Assembly: GCA_964540765.1 (NCBI GenBank)
Contig: CAZINW010000034.1
Location: 1-23,864, forward strand
Origin: CAZJLN01 sp964540765
Lineage (GTDB): Bacteria; Chloroflexota; Anaerolineae; Anaerolineales; Anaerolineaceae
Direction of reading: 5' to 3'
DNA: 23,864 bases
Shown one piece after another: positions 1 to 6,798 of this stretch. The position numbers and the translations under genes are program-made. Below the pieces are notes generated by a model. The model saw only the letters and a list, made by a program, of their open reading frames with translations. It made no database searches and was not told the origin of the DNA. How positions within the stretch are numbered: the first letter of the stretch is position 1; each line of letters begins with the position of its first letter.

Positions 1-157
1 GCGCTTCTGTGGCGGTAGCCGTGGGCTGACTCACACTCGTCCTGGCGGAATCAGGCGAGGCCGTGCCTGCTAAGAGCGGAGTCTGAGGGCTACAGGCGGT
101 GAGAAACAAGAATGTAAGACCCAGAATGAGGTTTAGGAATTTGTCTGATTTGACCAT
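1..157 (-). CDS. Putative lipoprotein, N-terminal part (runs off window)
   Basis: Only the first 52 codons are in the window; the gene continues past base 1. It starts with ATG at 157 and has AGAAGG eight bases upstream as a ribosome binding site. The product begins with a charged stretch, a hydrophobic segment at about residues 8-20, and a lipobox reading L-T-A-C, so the cysteine near residue 22 would be lipidated after signal peptidase II cleavage. The mature part is rich in Pro, Thr, Ser and Ala (ends PTATATEA here), a linker style common in exported Chloroflexota proteins. The function cannot be told from this part; a solute-binding protein or another cell-surface lipoprotein are both possible. 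Lipoprotein status is well supported by what can be seen, the role is not. Confidence 0.75.
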   Translation of the reverse strand, partial: MVKSDKFLNLILGLTFLFLTACSPQTPLLAGTASPDSARTSVSQPTATATEA

Positions 158-193
158 GGTTGGTACCTTCTTTCCTTATCCCAATATGTCTGA

Positions 194-442
194 TCCTATT
201 CTATACGGTTTTGTGGTGGATCGCAAGGAACGCAAGCAAATTTGGCACAAGCGTTGCCGCAGTACCGTTGGAAACTCGCCTGGCGTGCCATTGTCACATC
301 CGCATCGCTTTCCGCAGCCATTGCGCTGACCCCCCTGCCTGTTATTGATTTCATTCCGCTCATCCTGACCCAATCCACCATGGTGCTTACCATTGCACGC
401 ATCTACAATTACACCATCACAACAAAACGGGCGCAGGAACTC
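194..442 (+). pseudogene. DUF697-type membrane protein remnant
   Basis: The plus-strand frame from about 194 to the stop at 458-460 has no good start, but residues coded from about 250 to 440 match my recollection of the DUF697 family. They show A-L-P-x-Y-R-W-K-L-A-W-R, then two hydrophobic stretches with the LTPLPVIDFIPL turn, then MVLTIARIYNYTIT followed by RAQEL. In relatives this C-terminal domain follows a GTPase domain and continues beyond the RAxEL motif. Here the upstream part is missing and the downstream end stops at about 430-442, where sequence belonging to the opposite-strand integrase begins. The fragment is therefore broken at both ends and should make no working product. The family call comes from motif memory, with no alignment. 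Confidence 0.6.
198..226 (-). promoter_or_regulatory. Candidate promoter of the lipoprotein gene
   Basis: On the minus strand TTGCGA (226-221) is followed 17 bases later by TAGAAT (203-198). Transcription would start near 191 and give a leader of about 35 bases before the ATG at 157. Both boxes differ from consensus at one or two positions. The site lies antisense to the DUF697 remnant. Confidence 0.4.
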
Positions 443-1211
443 CAGCGTCCCAGTACCTAATCGAATTGTCCGACGACCGGCTTTGGTCTTGGGATCCACA
501 AACTGCCACTTTTGACCAGGAACCTGTTGAACTTGCCACTTGACATAAAGTGTGCCAGACTGCCATTTCAGATCTCCCCATTGCAACCCGAACAACTCCG
601 CTTGTCGCATTCCGGTCACCACTGCCAGATGAAATAAGGCTTCAAATCGGCTTTGACTGCAAGCCACTAAGAAACGGGTTGTTTGCTCTCCATCGAAAAC
701 GCACATCTCCTGATGCTGATAGCGGGGCAAAGAAGCGCCCTGACAAGGATTGCGTAAAACCATCCCATAGATAACAGCCTTCTCAAATGCCCGGTGCAAG
801 ATCAAATGGCACAATCGAATGGTTCTGATACCGACATTTTGAGCCAGCAGTTGACTATAAAACCTCTCAATCTGCTCAGTCGAAATATCTTTGATCGCAA
901 TTGAGCCAAGCTTTGGTTTTATATGTTTGCCAATGATCTGTTCGTATTGATAAGCTGTTTTTGGTCGGAGCGTTGGCCGGGAATTTTGTAGCCAGAGTTC
1001 GAGGTAATCTTCCAAGCTTGAAAGGCTTTTACGGTAATCCCAGCCCTGATCGAGTTTGGGTTGCAGCATGCGTATCCAAGCCTGACACTCCTGCTTGGTG
1101 GCAGCGCCAAAACTAATCCGAGAACCTTGAAACGAAATTTGCGCCCGCCAGGTACCATTAAGCCCTTCTTGAAAGCGAACCTTCGTTCCTGCCACGAATT
1201 TTTGTTGTCAT
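432..1211 (-). pseudogene. Tyrosine recombinase (phage-type integrase), frameshifted and C-terminally truncated
   Basis: The best ancestral start is ATG at 1211, preceded by AAGGAG at an eight-base spacing. That frame begins MTTKIRGRNEGSLSRRA and then hits TAA. Removing one T near 1159-1160 (GCTTAATGG to GCTAATGG) restores the expected S-R-R-A-N-G-T-W and joins the long frame. An internal GTG at 1195 reads the rest but replaces the N-terminus. Domains seen are an arm-type DNA-binding segment (NGTWRAQISF), a SAM-like core-binding domain (about residues 60-150), and the start of the catalytic domain with the first catalytic arginine in GMRQAELFGL and the beta-hairpin lysine near KTKAGRRTIRL. 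After E-F-L-R the homology ends. The H-x-x-R motif and the nucleophilic tyrosine are absent, and the remaining open frame is only the antisense of the DUF697 remnant. It cannot catalyse recombination. Confidence 0.85.
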
Positions 1212-1319
1212 TTCCTATACTCCTTGTAAAAACTAAGTAATAGGAAAAGCGACTCTTCCATTTTCACGATGTTAAGGTGCAATCGTGCCAAATGGAATTC
1301 TACCGCAATACCAGTCTTC

Positions 1320-1547
1320 TTATGACCTTCCTATCGGCCAATTCTCGTGTGTGTACCTTGACCTCTCGATTAACTCATACAAATCCGTTGACCATACACG
1401 CCGAATACCGCCAATCCGCACCGTGGGTATTTGACCTTGCTGCATCAGGCGATAGGCCAGGGCGCGGCTGATCTGCAGGATACTGGCAACTTCAGCTGCT
1501 TTCATCAAGTAGGCCGTTTGCAAAGAGTCTGAAATGTTGGTGCTCAT
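1320..1547 (-). CDS. Excisionase-like helix-turn-helix DNA-binding protein
   Basis: A 75-residue protein with a MerR-like winged helix of the excisionase/HTH_17 class: YLMKAAEVASILQIS, ALAYRLMQQGQIPTVRIGG and then a short helix ending DLYELIERS. Such proteins bend DNA for the integrase or regulate element genes. It starts with ATG at 1547, with AAAGGA about seven bases upstream. It lies 108 bases upstream of the broken integrase in the same direction, the usual xis-int order of a small integrated element. The wing reads VRIGGIRRVW where relatives usually have VRIGK-x-x-RV, so it may have drifted. It looks intact, but with its integrase dead its only likely remaining role is DNA binding. Confidence 0.7.
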   Translation of the reverse strand: MSTNISDSLQTAYLMKAAEVASILQISRALAYRLMQQGQIPTVRIGGIRRVWSTDLYELIERSRYTHENWPIGRS

Positions 1548-1566
1548 TGTTTTGTCCTTTCGCTGT

Positions 1567-1588
1567 TTTGTTCAGAGGATAGAACAAA
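1567..1588. promoter_or_regulatory. Candidate operator (inverted repeat) upstream of the excisionase gene
   Basis: TTTGTTC (1567-1573) and GAACAAA (1582-1588) form a perfect 7-base inverted repeat with an 8-base centre, 20-41 bases upstream of the ATG at 1547. Its size and position suit a dimeric repressor site. A weak minus-strand -10 (TATCCT, 1576-1581) lies inside the centre. No repressor gene is identified; the neighbouring HTH protein could be the binder. Confidence 0.35.
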
Positions 1589-1711
1589 GTCCGCCTTTTG
1601 CATATCCGTCGTGGGTACTTCTCTAAGAAGGGCCATTTGTCATTGAACATTGCTGCGCATGCATTTTGGGGTATACCCAGATATATACTTGAGAGAAAAG
1701 TGATCGGCTGC

Positions 1712-1741
1712 TTGACAAGCCCATCCCCTCTTAGCTAATAT
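1712..1741 (+). promoter_or_regulatory. Candidate sigma-70 promoter upstream of the ExeA-like fragment
   Basis: TTGACA (1712-1717), an 18-base spacer and TAATAT (1736-1741) form a near-consensus promoter about 45 bases before the ATG at 1792. The rest of the 244-base gap (1548-1791) holds only this and the inverted repeat near the excisionase gene. Confidence 0.5.
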
Positions 1742-1791
1742 CTACTTAGGTCTAATTCTTTTATACATTTGAAGAATAAAGCCTAATTCCA

Positions 1792-1992
1792 ATGTACGAA
1801 GTATTTTTTAACCTCAAAGAAAAACCCTTTCCCCTCTCCCCCGACCCACGCTACATCTATCTCACCCCCCAACATAATGAAGCCTTGGCCAAGTGTGAAT
1901 ATTCGATTTCCCAGAAGATGGGCATTTCGATGATTTTTGACATCGATGATTTCTGGCTGTCAAGAATTCTTATTGTCAAGAATTCTTATTGA
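1792..1992 (+). pseudogene. ExeA/general secretion pathway A-type AAA ATPase, N-terminal fragment
   Basis: The first ~44 codons read MYEVFFNLKEKPFPLSPDP, then RYIYLTPQHNEALAKCEYSI and SQKMG. This is the signature N-terminus of ExeA-like ATPases, which open with a MYxxFFxLxxxPFxLxPDPxFL motif and soon reach a Walker A loop. Here the match stops at about base 1923, just before the place where GxxGxGKT should appear. The frame then runs through short repeats to a stop at 1990-1992. No ribosome binding site is evident before the ATG. With no nucleotide-binding site it is non-functional. ExeA-like ATPases also occur near transposition modules, which would fit the neighbouring element, but that link is inference. 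Confidence 0.7.
1927..1989. repeat. Two sets of short tandem repeats, both with period 16
   Basis: TCGATGATTT occurs at 1927-1936 and 1943-1952. TGTCAAGAATTCTTAT occurs at 1958-1973 and, directly adjoining, at 1974-1989. Both pairs have a 16-base period. The second unit contains the palindrome AAGAATTCTT and ends against the -35 box of the ABC ATPase promoter. They may be operator sites or simply slippage products at a deletion end point. Confidence 0.8.
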
Positions 1993-2015
1993 CACCAAAA
2001 GAAATAGAGTATAAT
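1989..2015 (+). promoter_or_regulatory. Promoter of the ABC ATPase gene
   Basis: TTGACA (1989-1994) and TATAAT (2010-2015) are both perfect consensus hexamers, with a 15-base spacer that is two shorter than ideal. Transcription would start near 2022, giving a leader of about 28 bases before the ATG at 2050. The -35 box overlaps the last bases of the 16-base tandem repeat, so a repeat-binding factor would be well placed to control it. Confidence 0.7.
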
Positions 2016-2049
2016 TCAACCACTATATTCGTTCAGATTGGAGGAAAAA

Positions 2050-3162
2050 ATGGCAAGTGTAACGTATGATCATGTATGGAAAAAGTTTGGTGATGTTGTC
2101 GCAGTTGAGGATCTCGATATCCAGATTCAAGATAAAGAATTCCTGGTGCTTGTAGGTCCCTCGGGCTGCGGCAAAACCACCGCCCTGCGCTGTCTGGCTG
2201 GCCTTGAGGAAATTACCGATGGTCAGGTCTTGATTGACGATCAGGTTGTCAATGATGTCGCACCGAAAGACCGCGATATCGCCATGGTATTCCAAAGCTA
2301 TGCGCTTTACCCCCACATGACGGTTTACGACAACATGGCTTTTGGTCTCAAACTTCGCAAAATGCCCAAAGATGAAATTGAGCGCCGCGTACAGGAATCA
2401 GCCCAGATTCTTGGCATTGAAGCACTTTTAAAGCGTAAACCAAAGGAACTTTCTGGTGGGCAGCGTCAGCGCGTGGCTGTAGGTCGGGCCATCGTTCGCG
2501 AACCAAAAGTATTCCTCTTCGATGAGCCACTCTCAAATCTGGATGCAAAATTGCGCGTTCAGACCCGCGCGGAACTCAGCAAGCTGCACAATCGTCTGAA
2601 GACCACCTTTATCTATGTGACCCATGACCAGGTTGAAGCCATGACCATGGCTTCCCGCATTGCCGTCATAAATAAAGGCAAACTCCAGCAATTGGACACC
2701 CCACAGCAACTCTATGACTACCCATCCAATCTGTTTGTTGCAGGTTTCATCGGCTCTCCAGCCATGAACTTTTTTGACGGACACTTGCGTGAGTCTGATG
2801 GCAATTTATATGCTGACCTTGACTCTTTCAGTGTTAAAATCCCGGAACATAGCAAACAGAAATATATCGGTCATGTAAATAAAGAGATCATCTTTGGCAT
2901 TCGTCCTGAAGACATTCATAATCCTGAGTTTGCTCCTCCAGGTATCACTGCCGAACCTGTTGATGTAAAGGTGGATGTTACTGAACTGATGGGCAACGAA
3001 ATCTTCCTTTACCTGGTGAAGGGTAAACACTCATTTATTGCCCGGGTTGATCCTCGCACTCGTGTAGAATTTGGTGATTCAATGCAGGTTGTCTTAAATA
3101 TGGATAACTTCCACCTCTTTGATCCAACCGCTAATCGCGAAAATCCGCCTGCGGTTCGCTAA
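2050..3162 (+). CDS. ugpC: Sugar-type ABC transporter ATP-binding protein (MalK/UgpC/MsmK family)
   Basis: A 370-residue ATPase that would power uptake of sugars or glycerol-3-phosphate by a CUT1-class importer at the inner face of the membrane. Walker A GPSGCGKTT is at 36-44, the Q-loop glutamine near 82, the signature LSGGQ at 134-138, Walker B ending in D158-E159, and the H-loop histidine near 192. A C-terminal regulatory TOBE region fills about 235-370, including the FGIRPEDI motif. The length is typical. The ATG at 2050 is chosen because GGAGG stands five bases upstream; an in-frame TTG at 2038 would overlap that site. No permease or binding protein is near and a terminator follows at once. 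It is probably a shared ATPase serving several importers, as MsmK and MsiK do elsewhere (inference). The exact substrate cannot be read from the ATPase. Confidence 0.9.
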   Translation: MASVTYDHVWKKFGDVVAVEDLDIQIQDKEFLVLVGPSGCGKTTALRCLAGLEEITDGQVLIDDQVVNDVAPKDRDIAMVFQSYALYPHMTVYDNMAFGLKLRKMPKDEIERRVQESAQILGIEALLKRKPKELSGGQRQRVAVGRAIVREPKVFLFDEPLSNLDAKLRVQTRAELSKLHNRLKTTFIYVTHDQVEAMTMASRIAVINKGKLQQLDTPQQLYDYPSNLFVAGFIGSPAMNFFDGHLRESDGNLYADLDSFSVKIPEHSKQKYIGHVNKEIIFGIRPEDIHNPEFAPPGITAEPVDVKVDVTELMGNEIFLYLVKGKHSFIARVDPRTRVEFGDSMQVVLNMDNFHLFDPTANRENPPAVR

Positions 3163-3180
3163 CTTTATTGCTTTTCATCA

Positions 3181-3211
3181 AAACCAGCAGCTAAAAACTG
3201 CTGGTTTTTTT
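3181..3211 (+). terminator. Rho-independent terminator after the ABC ATPase
   Basis: AAACCAGCAG (3181-3190) pairs perfectly with CTGCTGGTTT (3198-3207) over a 7-base loop. A T-run (3205-3211) follows. It sits 18 bases after the stop codon. The minus-strand version has only a short T-run, so it serves mainly the plus-strand gene. Confidence 0.92.
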
Positions 3212-3213
3212 CT

Positions 3214-3879
3214 TTAATGTCGTCGCTTTGGTCTGAGAAATATCAATAACAGAACGCCTGTGATGATCGTGAATCCACCCACAAAAATGAAGGCATCCTG
3301 CCAGAAGCGTAACGGGAACAATCGTATCAGCGTATCACTTTCCAGGAAAAGCCATGTATCGCCTGTAAAGAAGACATAATGAAACCAGTTGAATAATTCA
3401 TTAAAGTTGATCGCAACCAGTAAAAGCAATCCCACAACCAACCCAACCGAAGCCCACCCACCCCGGTAAAAGCCTTTTCGTATTTCACCACGCGCTTTCA
3501 AATTATCAAGCAACAGGATCATAAGCAGGATAAGCGCAATACATCCAAGCCAAACCTTGGTTGCCACCTGCACAAGGTCTTTGACATCCTCCATATGGGA
3601 AAGCTCTCTCTCATTATAGATCATGCTCCCATCATCAAATTTTAATGCTTCAAGGTAAGTGATTTCTTCCGAATTGACCAGATATTTGATCGAGGGAGTC
3701 GCCCAGCGCAGCCGTTCATTCATGGAAAAGCCGAGCTTGTCCTCTGGAAATCCCGGCATTTGATATTCAACTTTTGCAAATGTAGGGGTGATCAACATTC
3801 TGACTGCTGTCATTAATATCACAAAGGGTAATAGGATTGTGATGATCCATCCAAGTGCCTTGCGAACCTCAAATTTCAT
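3214..3879 (-). CDS. DUF1461 (TIGR01906-like) integral membrane protein
   Basis: A 221-residue protein with hydrophobic segments at about residues 8-28, 105-125, 140-160 and 195-215. The motif H-Y-V-F-F-T-G-D-T-W-L-F followed by LIRLFP and FWQDAF is what I know as the hallmark of the DUF1461 family, whose function is unknown. The long hydrophilic part between the first and second membrane segments is probably outside the cell. I start it at ATG 3879, which overlaps the stop of the upstream spermidine-synthase-like gene as ATGA (3876-3879). The longer open frame to 3939 lies inside that gene. The overlap indicates translational coupling, so the two products probably act together or are needed in step. 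Confidence 0.8.
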   Translation of the reverse strand: MKFEVRKALGWIITILLPFVILMTAVRMLITPTFAKVEYQMPGFPEDKLGFSMNERLRWATPSIKYLVNSEEITYLEALKFDDGSMIYNERELSHMEDVKDLVQVATKVWLGCIALILLMILLLDNLKARGEIRKGFYRGGWASVGLVVGLLLLVAINFNELFNWFHYVFFTGDTWLFLESDTLIRLFPLRFWQDAFIFVGGFTIITGVLLLIFLRPKRRH

Positions 3880-5450
3880 GGTAACAACTCCGTCTCTCCA
3901 GAAAAAATGTAATCCAGCACAATTTGATTTGTTTTCCATTCAATCGGTGCTTGATCGTCAGTATATACCCTACCTGCTGCAGGTTGTTCCGCCCTGCCAG
4001 CTACTGTCACTGCCATCGCCTCTGTCAACAATGAAGGTGCGCTTCCATCCATTAACACCGCCCGGTTATACAGAAATGCATTCCATGAAGCATTCACTGA
4101 ATTTGAAGCAAAAATAATCGTGTTGAACGAATCAGGAATATCTGTAACAAAAACTTCAGGAAACACTTCAAGTATGGTCGCTCCAAGATCATCCACCAAT
4201 TCACGGTTAAATGGACTCCTTCCAACATTGATGACCATCATTCCAGAACTTGTCAAATGTTCCTTAATGATACTGAAAAACTCCACTGTTGTCATATGCG
4301 CAGGGATGTACGGAACCTTGTATGCATCGACACTGATGATATCATAAAGATATTTACTATGCGCAATCCCCCATCTCCCGTCTTCAACAAATACATTCAA
4401 ATTGGGCATATTCATCATAAAATATGTCCGCCCAACTTCGACGATCTTAGGATCAATCTCATAACCATCCACAACGGCATCAGGATAAACATTGGCAGCC
4501 TGCCTGGCTGTTGTTCCCGCTGCCAACCCGACAATGCCAATTCTATTTACTTCTGTGACTTTGTTATTCGAGTCGACAAAATAAGGTGCCACCAGTACCT
4601 GCGACCAGGGGCCTCCATAGAACAACTCGGCCGGATGGTAAATTGAATGCATCCCCTGCCCCTCGTTCAGGCGTAAATACCGGTACCCGTCTACCTCCAA
4701 TACCTGGATGTAGTTATAAGCTGACTCAGTTTCATAGATCAATCCGCTTGTGGTCTTATCACTGCCCTTAAGACTGACAATCCCTAGAATCGCCACAGCA
4801 ATGGGCATCCACAAGTATGGTAATAATGATCTCCAGCGACCTGCACGCCATAATCCTATCAGGCATATCAAGCACAACAATTCACTGAAGATGATAAATG
4901 TGCGGTATGTCCCCACCAGCGGGATGAAAACAAGCACTGTCAGGAATGTCCCGAGAAAGGATCCCATCGTAGAAATAGCAGACATCTTTCCAGCGATTCG
5001 ACCTGTTTGCTGAGTATCCTTGAGTGCCAGCTTAAGCGCAATGGGTGAAGCTGTTCCCAACAAGGTAACAGGCACAAGGAAAAGAATAAGAACTGCTGAA
5101 AATGAGCCGAAAAGAATTGGCATTTGGAGCTGATCGAATGCATTGGATGAGATGCGTAATACGGGTCTTGCGATGAGTGGGATGATCCCTATCAAGAAAC
5201 CTGCCCAAATCAAAACTGTATAAATCGTTTTCTCATACGGGTAACGGTCAGCCAGTTTGCCGCCCAGCCAATAGCCCAAGGTTAAGTAGATCAGGATTAA
5301 ACCGATAATTGATGCCCACACAATGTTGCTCGTACCAAAAACATTCTCCAATAGCCGTGAAGCAGCAAACTCAACAGCCATTGTCACCATGCCAGCAAAG
5401 AAAACAGTGAAAACGAGATAGTTTTGTTTGGCTTGATGTGGTTTATCCAT
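3876..5450 (-). CDS. Membrane-anchored spermidine synthase-like protein (fused transporter-like and SAM-dependent domains)
   Basis: About 524 residues. The N-terminal ~230 residues are hydrophobic with roughly seven membrane segments (the motifs GYWLGGKLADRYP and GTASPIALKLAL recall the MFS-like part of fused spermidine synthases). The C-terminal part is a spermidine-synthase fold: YETESAYNYIQV near 245-256, the nucleotide-binding GIVGLAAGTT near 311-320, the acidic E-I-D-P near 337-340, ISVDAY near 379-383, and a typical ending TDDQAPIEW near 503-511 (numbered from the ATG at 5468). In this family a decarboxylated-SAM-dependent aminopropyl or a methyl transfer is possible; the substrate is unknown. 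ATG 5450 is preferred: GGGA lies eight bases upstream, whereas the in-frame ATG at 5468 has no binding site and lies only ~8 bases from the predicted transcript start. Its end overlaps the DUF1461 gene by four bases. Confidence 0.85.
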   Translation of the reverse strand: MDKPHQAKQNYLVFTVFFAGMVTMAVEFAASRLLENVFGTSNIVWASIIGLILIYLTLGYWLGGKLADRYPYEKTIYTVLIWAGFLIGIIPLIARPVLRISSNAFDQLQMPILFGSFSAVLILFLVPVTLLGTASPIALKLALKDTQQTGRIAGKMSAISTMGSFLGTFLTVLVFIPLVGTYRTFIIFSELLCLICLIGLWRAGRWRSLLPYLWMPIAVAILGIVSLKGSDKTTSGLIYETESAYNYIQVLEVDGYRYLRLNEGQGMHSIYHPAELFYGGPWSQVLVAPYFVDSNNKVTEVNRIGIVGLAAGTTARQAANVYPDAVVDGYEIDPKIVEVGRTYFMMNMPNLNVFVEDGRWGIAHSKYLYDIISVDAYKVPYIPAHMTTVEFFSIIKEHLTSSGMMVINVGRSPFNRELVDDLGATILEVFPEVFVTDIPDSFNTIIFASNSVNASWNAFLYNRAVLMDGSAPSLLTEAMAVTVAGRAEQPAAGRVYTDDQAPIEWKTNQIVLDYIFSGETELLP

Positions 5451-5482
5451 ACGGTGTTTCCCAATCATTTAATTTGCAGCAA

Positions 5483-5488
5483 ATTATA
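5483..5488 (-). promoter_or_regulatory. Candidate -10 element for the spermidine-synthase-like operon
   Basis: A perfect TATAAT reads on the minus strand at 5488-5483, with a transcript start expected near 5476. No good -35 box is found at 16-18 bases. The position supports translation from ATG 5450. Confidence 0.4.
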
Positions 5489-5519
5489 ATCTGGTTTGCT
5501 CGTCCAACTTCCTTAAAAT

Positions 5520-5542
5520 AATACTCCCTCTGGGGGAGTATT
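5520..5542 (-). terminator. Terminator hairpin after tRNA-Gln
   Basis: AATACTCCC (5520-5528) and GGGAGTATT (5534-5542) form a perfect 9-base stem with a 5-base loop. It begins five bases beyond the tRNA 3' end. On the minus strand it is followed by ATTTT, a weak T-run. Confidence 0.6.
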
Positions 5543-5546
5543 CAGG

Positions 5547-5617
5547 CTGGGGGTGAAGGATTTGAACCTCCATATACAGATTCAGAGTCTGCTGTCCTGC
5601 CGTTAGACGAACCCCCA
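5547..5617 (-). tRNA. tRNA-Gln, anticodon CUG
   Basis: The 71-base minus-strand sequence folds as a complete cloverleaf. The acceptor stem TGGGGGT (5617-5611) pairs with ACCCCCA (5554-5548), followed by discriminator G at 5547. The anticodon stem GCAGA/TCTGT encloses the loop CTCTGAA, giving anticodon CTG, which reads CAG codons (Gln). The T-arm GGAGG-TTCAAAT-CCTTC is normal. The 3' CCA is not encoded (genomic CCT follows), so it must be added after transcription. It lies 72 bases after rodA but has its own promoter. Confidence 0.95.
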
Positions 5618-5634
5618 ATGAGTTAACAGCAACC

Positions 5635-5663
5635 ATTCTACCAAAACATCCATCATTCAGCAA
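5635..5663 (-). promoter_or_regulatory. Promoter of tRNA-Gln
   Basis: TTGCTG (5663-5658), a 17-base spacer and TAGAAT (5640-5635), with TGG just before the -10 as an extended element. The start would be near 5628, about ten bases before the mature tRNA. Confidence 0.55.
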
Positions 5664-5689
5664 GGGTTGCATTGAACCATACCGACCAA

Positions 5690-6796
5690 TTACTCATTCC
5701 CACTTCTCATGCTGATACTCTCTACCAAGCCAATACCAAGTAAAAGTGAAAGGAGCGAACTGCCGCCATAGCTGATGAAAGGTAATGTCAATCCGGTCAC
5801 AGGGATCACATTTAAATTCACACCCACATTAACAACCGTCTGAAAGGCAATTAACACCCCAAAGCCATATGCAATCAATGTCCCATAAGTATCCGGCGCT
5901 TTTTGAGCCACACGGAAACATCGAATTATAACAAAAATCAACAATAAAAGAACGATGGTCGTACCGACAAAACCAAATTCATGTGCCAACACCGAAAATA
6001 TAAAATCATTATGGCGAATTTTTAGAAATCGAAGTTGCACCTGAGGACCCTGATCGTATCCCTGCCCTAAAAAACCACCCGAACCAATGCTGATCAGCGC
6101 CTGGTCAACGTTCCAGGTGTCACCATAGGTTGCTTCTTCATCTGGATTGATGAAATTGGTGATGCGATCCCGCTGGTAATCAGCCAGGTAGGGGAACCCC
6201 AATACAGCTGATACGATCAAGAAAATGATCACAATACCGGAGATTATCAGGATAAGTTTTGTCTTAAAACCACTGATCCATAGCATTGCAAACCAGATCA
6301 CAAAGATGACAATCGATGTACTTAAATTTGGCTGCAAAAGGATCCACAATACAATTCCGAGAGTTAATATTAAACTTTTTCCAATCGTCCATAAATTGTT
6401 AATTTTGGAGACATTCTTTGAGAAAAATCTTGCCAAAGCAAGAATAATGGTTATTTTTGCCAATTCAGCTGGTTGGATATAAACCAAACCCACCTCTAAC
6501 CAACGTGCAGCGCCAAATTTGGCAGTTGCGGTGATATACACTACCAGAAGTAACACCAATGTAACCATGTACATTGGTGTTGTCAACGTCAACCAATAAT
6601 GGTAATCAAATGCAGCAGCAAGAAAGAGAACCACCAGACCTAAAATCAGAAAAATTGTTTGCCGTTGCGGATGATCAGCCAATGTAATGTTACCTGCAAT
6701 GGCTGAATTTATTAATGCAATCCCGAATATGGACAGCAACAAAACAGCTCCAAAAAGCCAAAGATCGAACTTGCGCCACGCATCTCCTTTATGCAT
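5690..6796 (-). CDS. rodA: RodA, SEDS peptidoglycan glycosyltransferase of the elongasome
   Basis: RodA polymerises lipid II into glycan strands during side-wall growth, paired with the transpeptidase PBP2. The 368-residue product has about ten membrane segments. It carries the SEDS motifs: Q-P-A-E-L-A-K with E111, LQPNLST near 154-160, the long outer loop with RIT-FINPDEEAT near 211-223, and RHNDFIF at 261-267 whose D264 matches the catalytic aspartate of RodA. The C-terminal PVTGLTLPFISYGGSS is typical. The presence of mreBCD and PBP2 in the same operon argues for RodA over FtsW. It starts with ATG at 6796, only two bases after the minC stop, so the two are probably translated together. It is the last protein gene of the shape operon. 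Confidence 0.95.
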   Translation of the reverse strand: MHKGDAWRKFDLWLFGAVLLLSIFGIALINSAIAGNITLADHPQRQTIFLILGLVVLFLAAAFDYHYWLTLTTPMYMVTLVLLLVVYITATAKFGAARWLEVGLVYIQPAELAKITIILALARFFSKNVSKINNLWTIGKSLILTLGIVLWILLQPNLSTSIVIFVIWFAMLWISGFKTKLILIISGIVIIFLIVSAVLGFPYLADYQRDRITNFINPDEEATYGDTWNVDQALISIGSGGFLGQGYDQGPQVQLRFLKIRHNDFIFSVLAHEFGFVGTTIVLLLLIFVIIRCFRVAQKAPDTYGTLIAYGFGVLIAFQTVVNVGVNLNVIPVTGLTLPFISYGGSSLLSLLLGIGLVESISMRSGNE

Positions 6797-6798
6797 AA

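Noticed and set aside
176..431. Continuation of the integrase frame past the E-F-L-R motif on the minus strand
   Set aside because: The residues there have no recombinase character and are the antisense of the DUF697 remnant; the frame is merely open.
5484..5672. Minus-strand open frame of 62 codons
   Set aside because: It covers the tRNA-Gln gene and its hairpin, so it is not coding.
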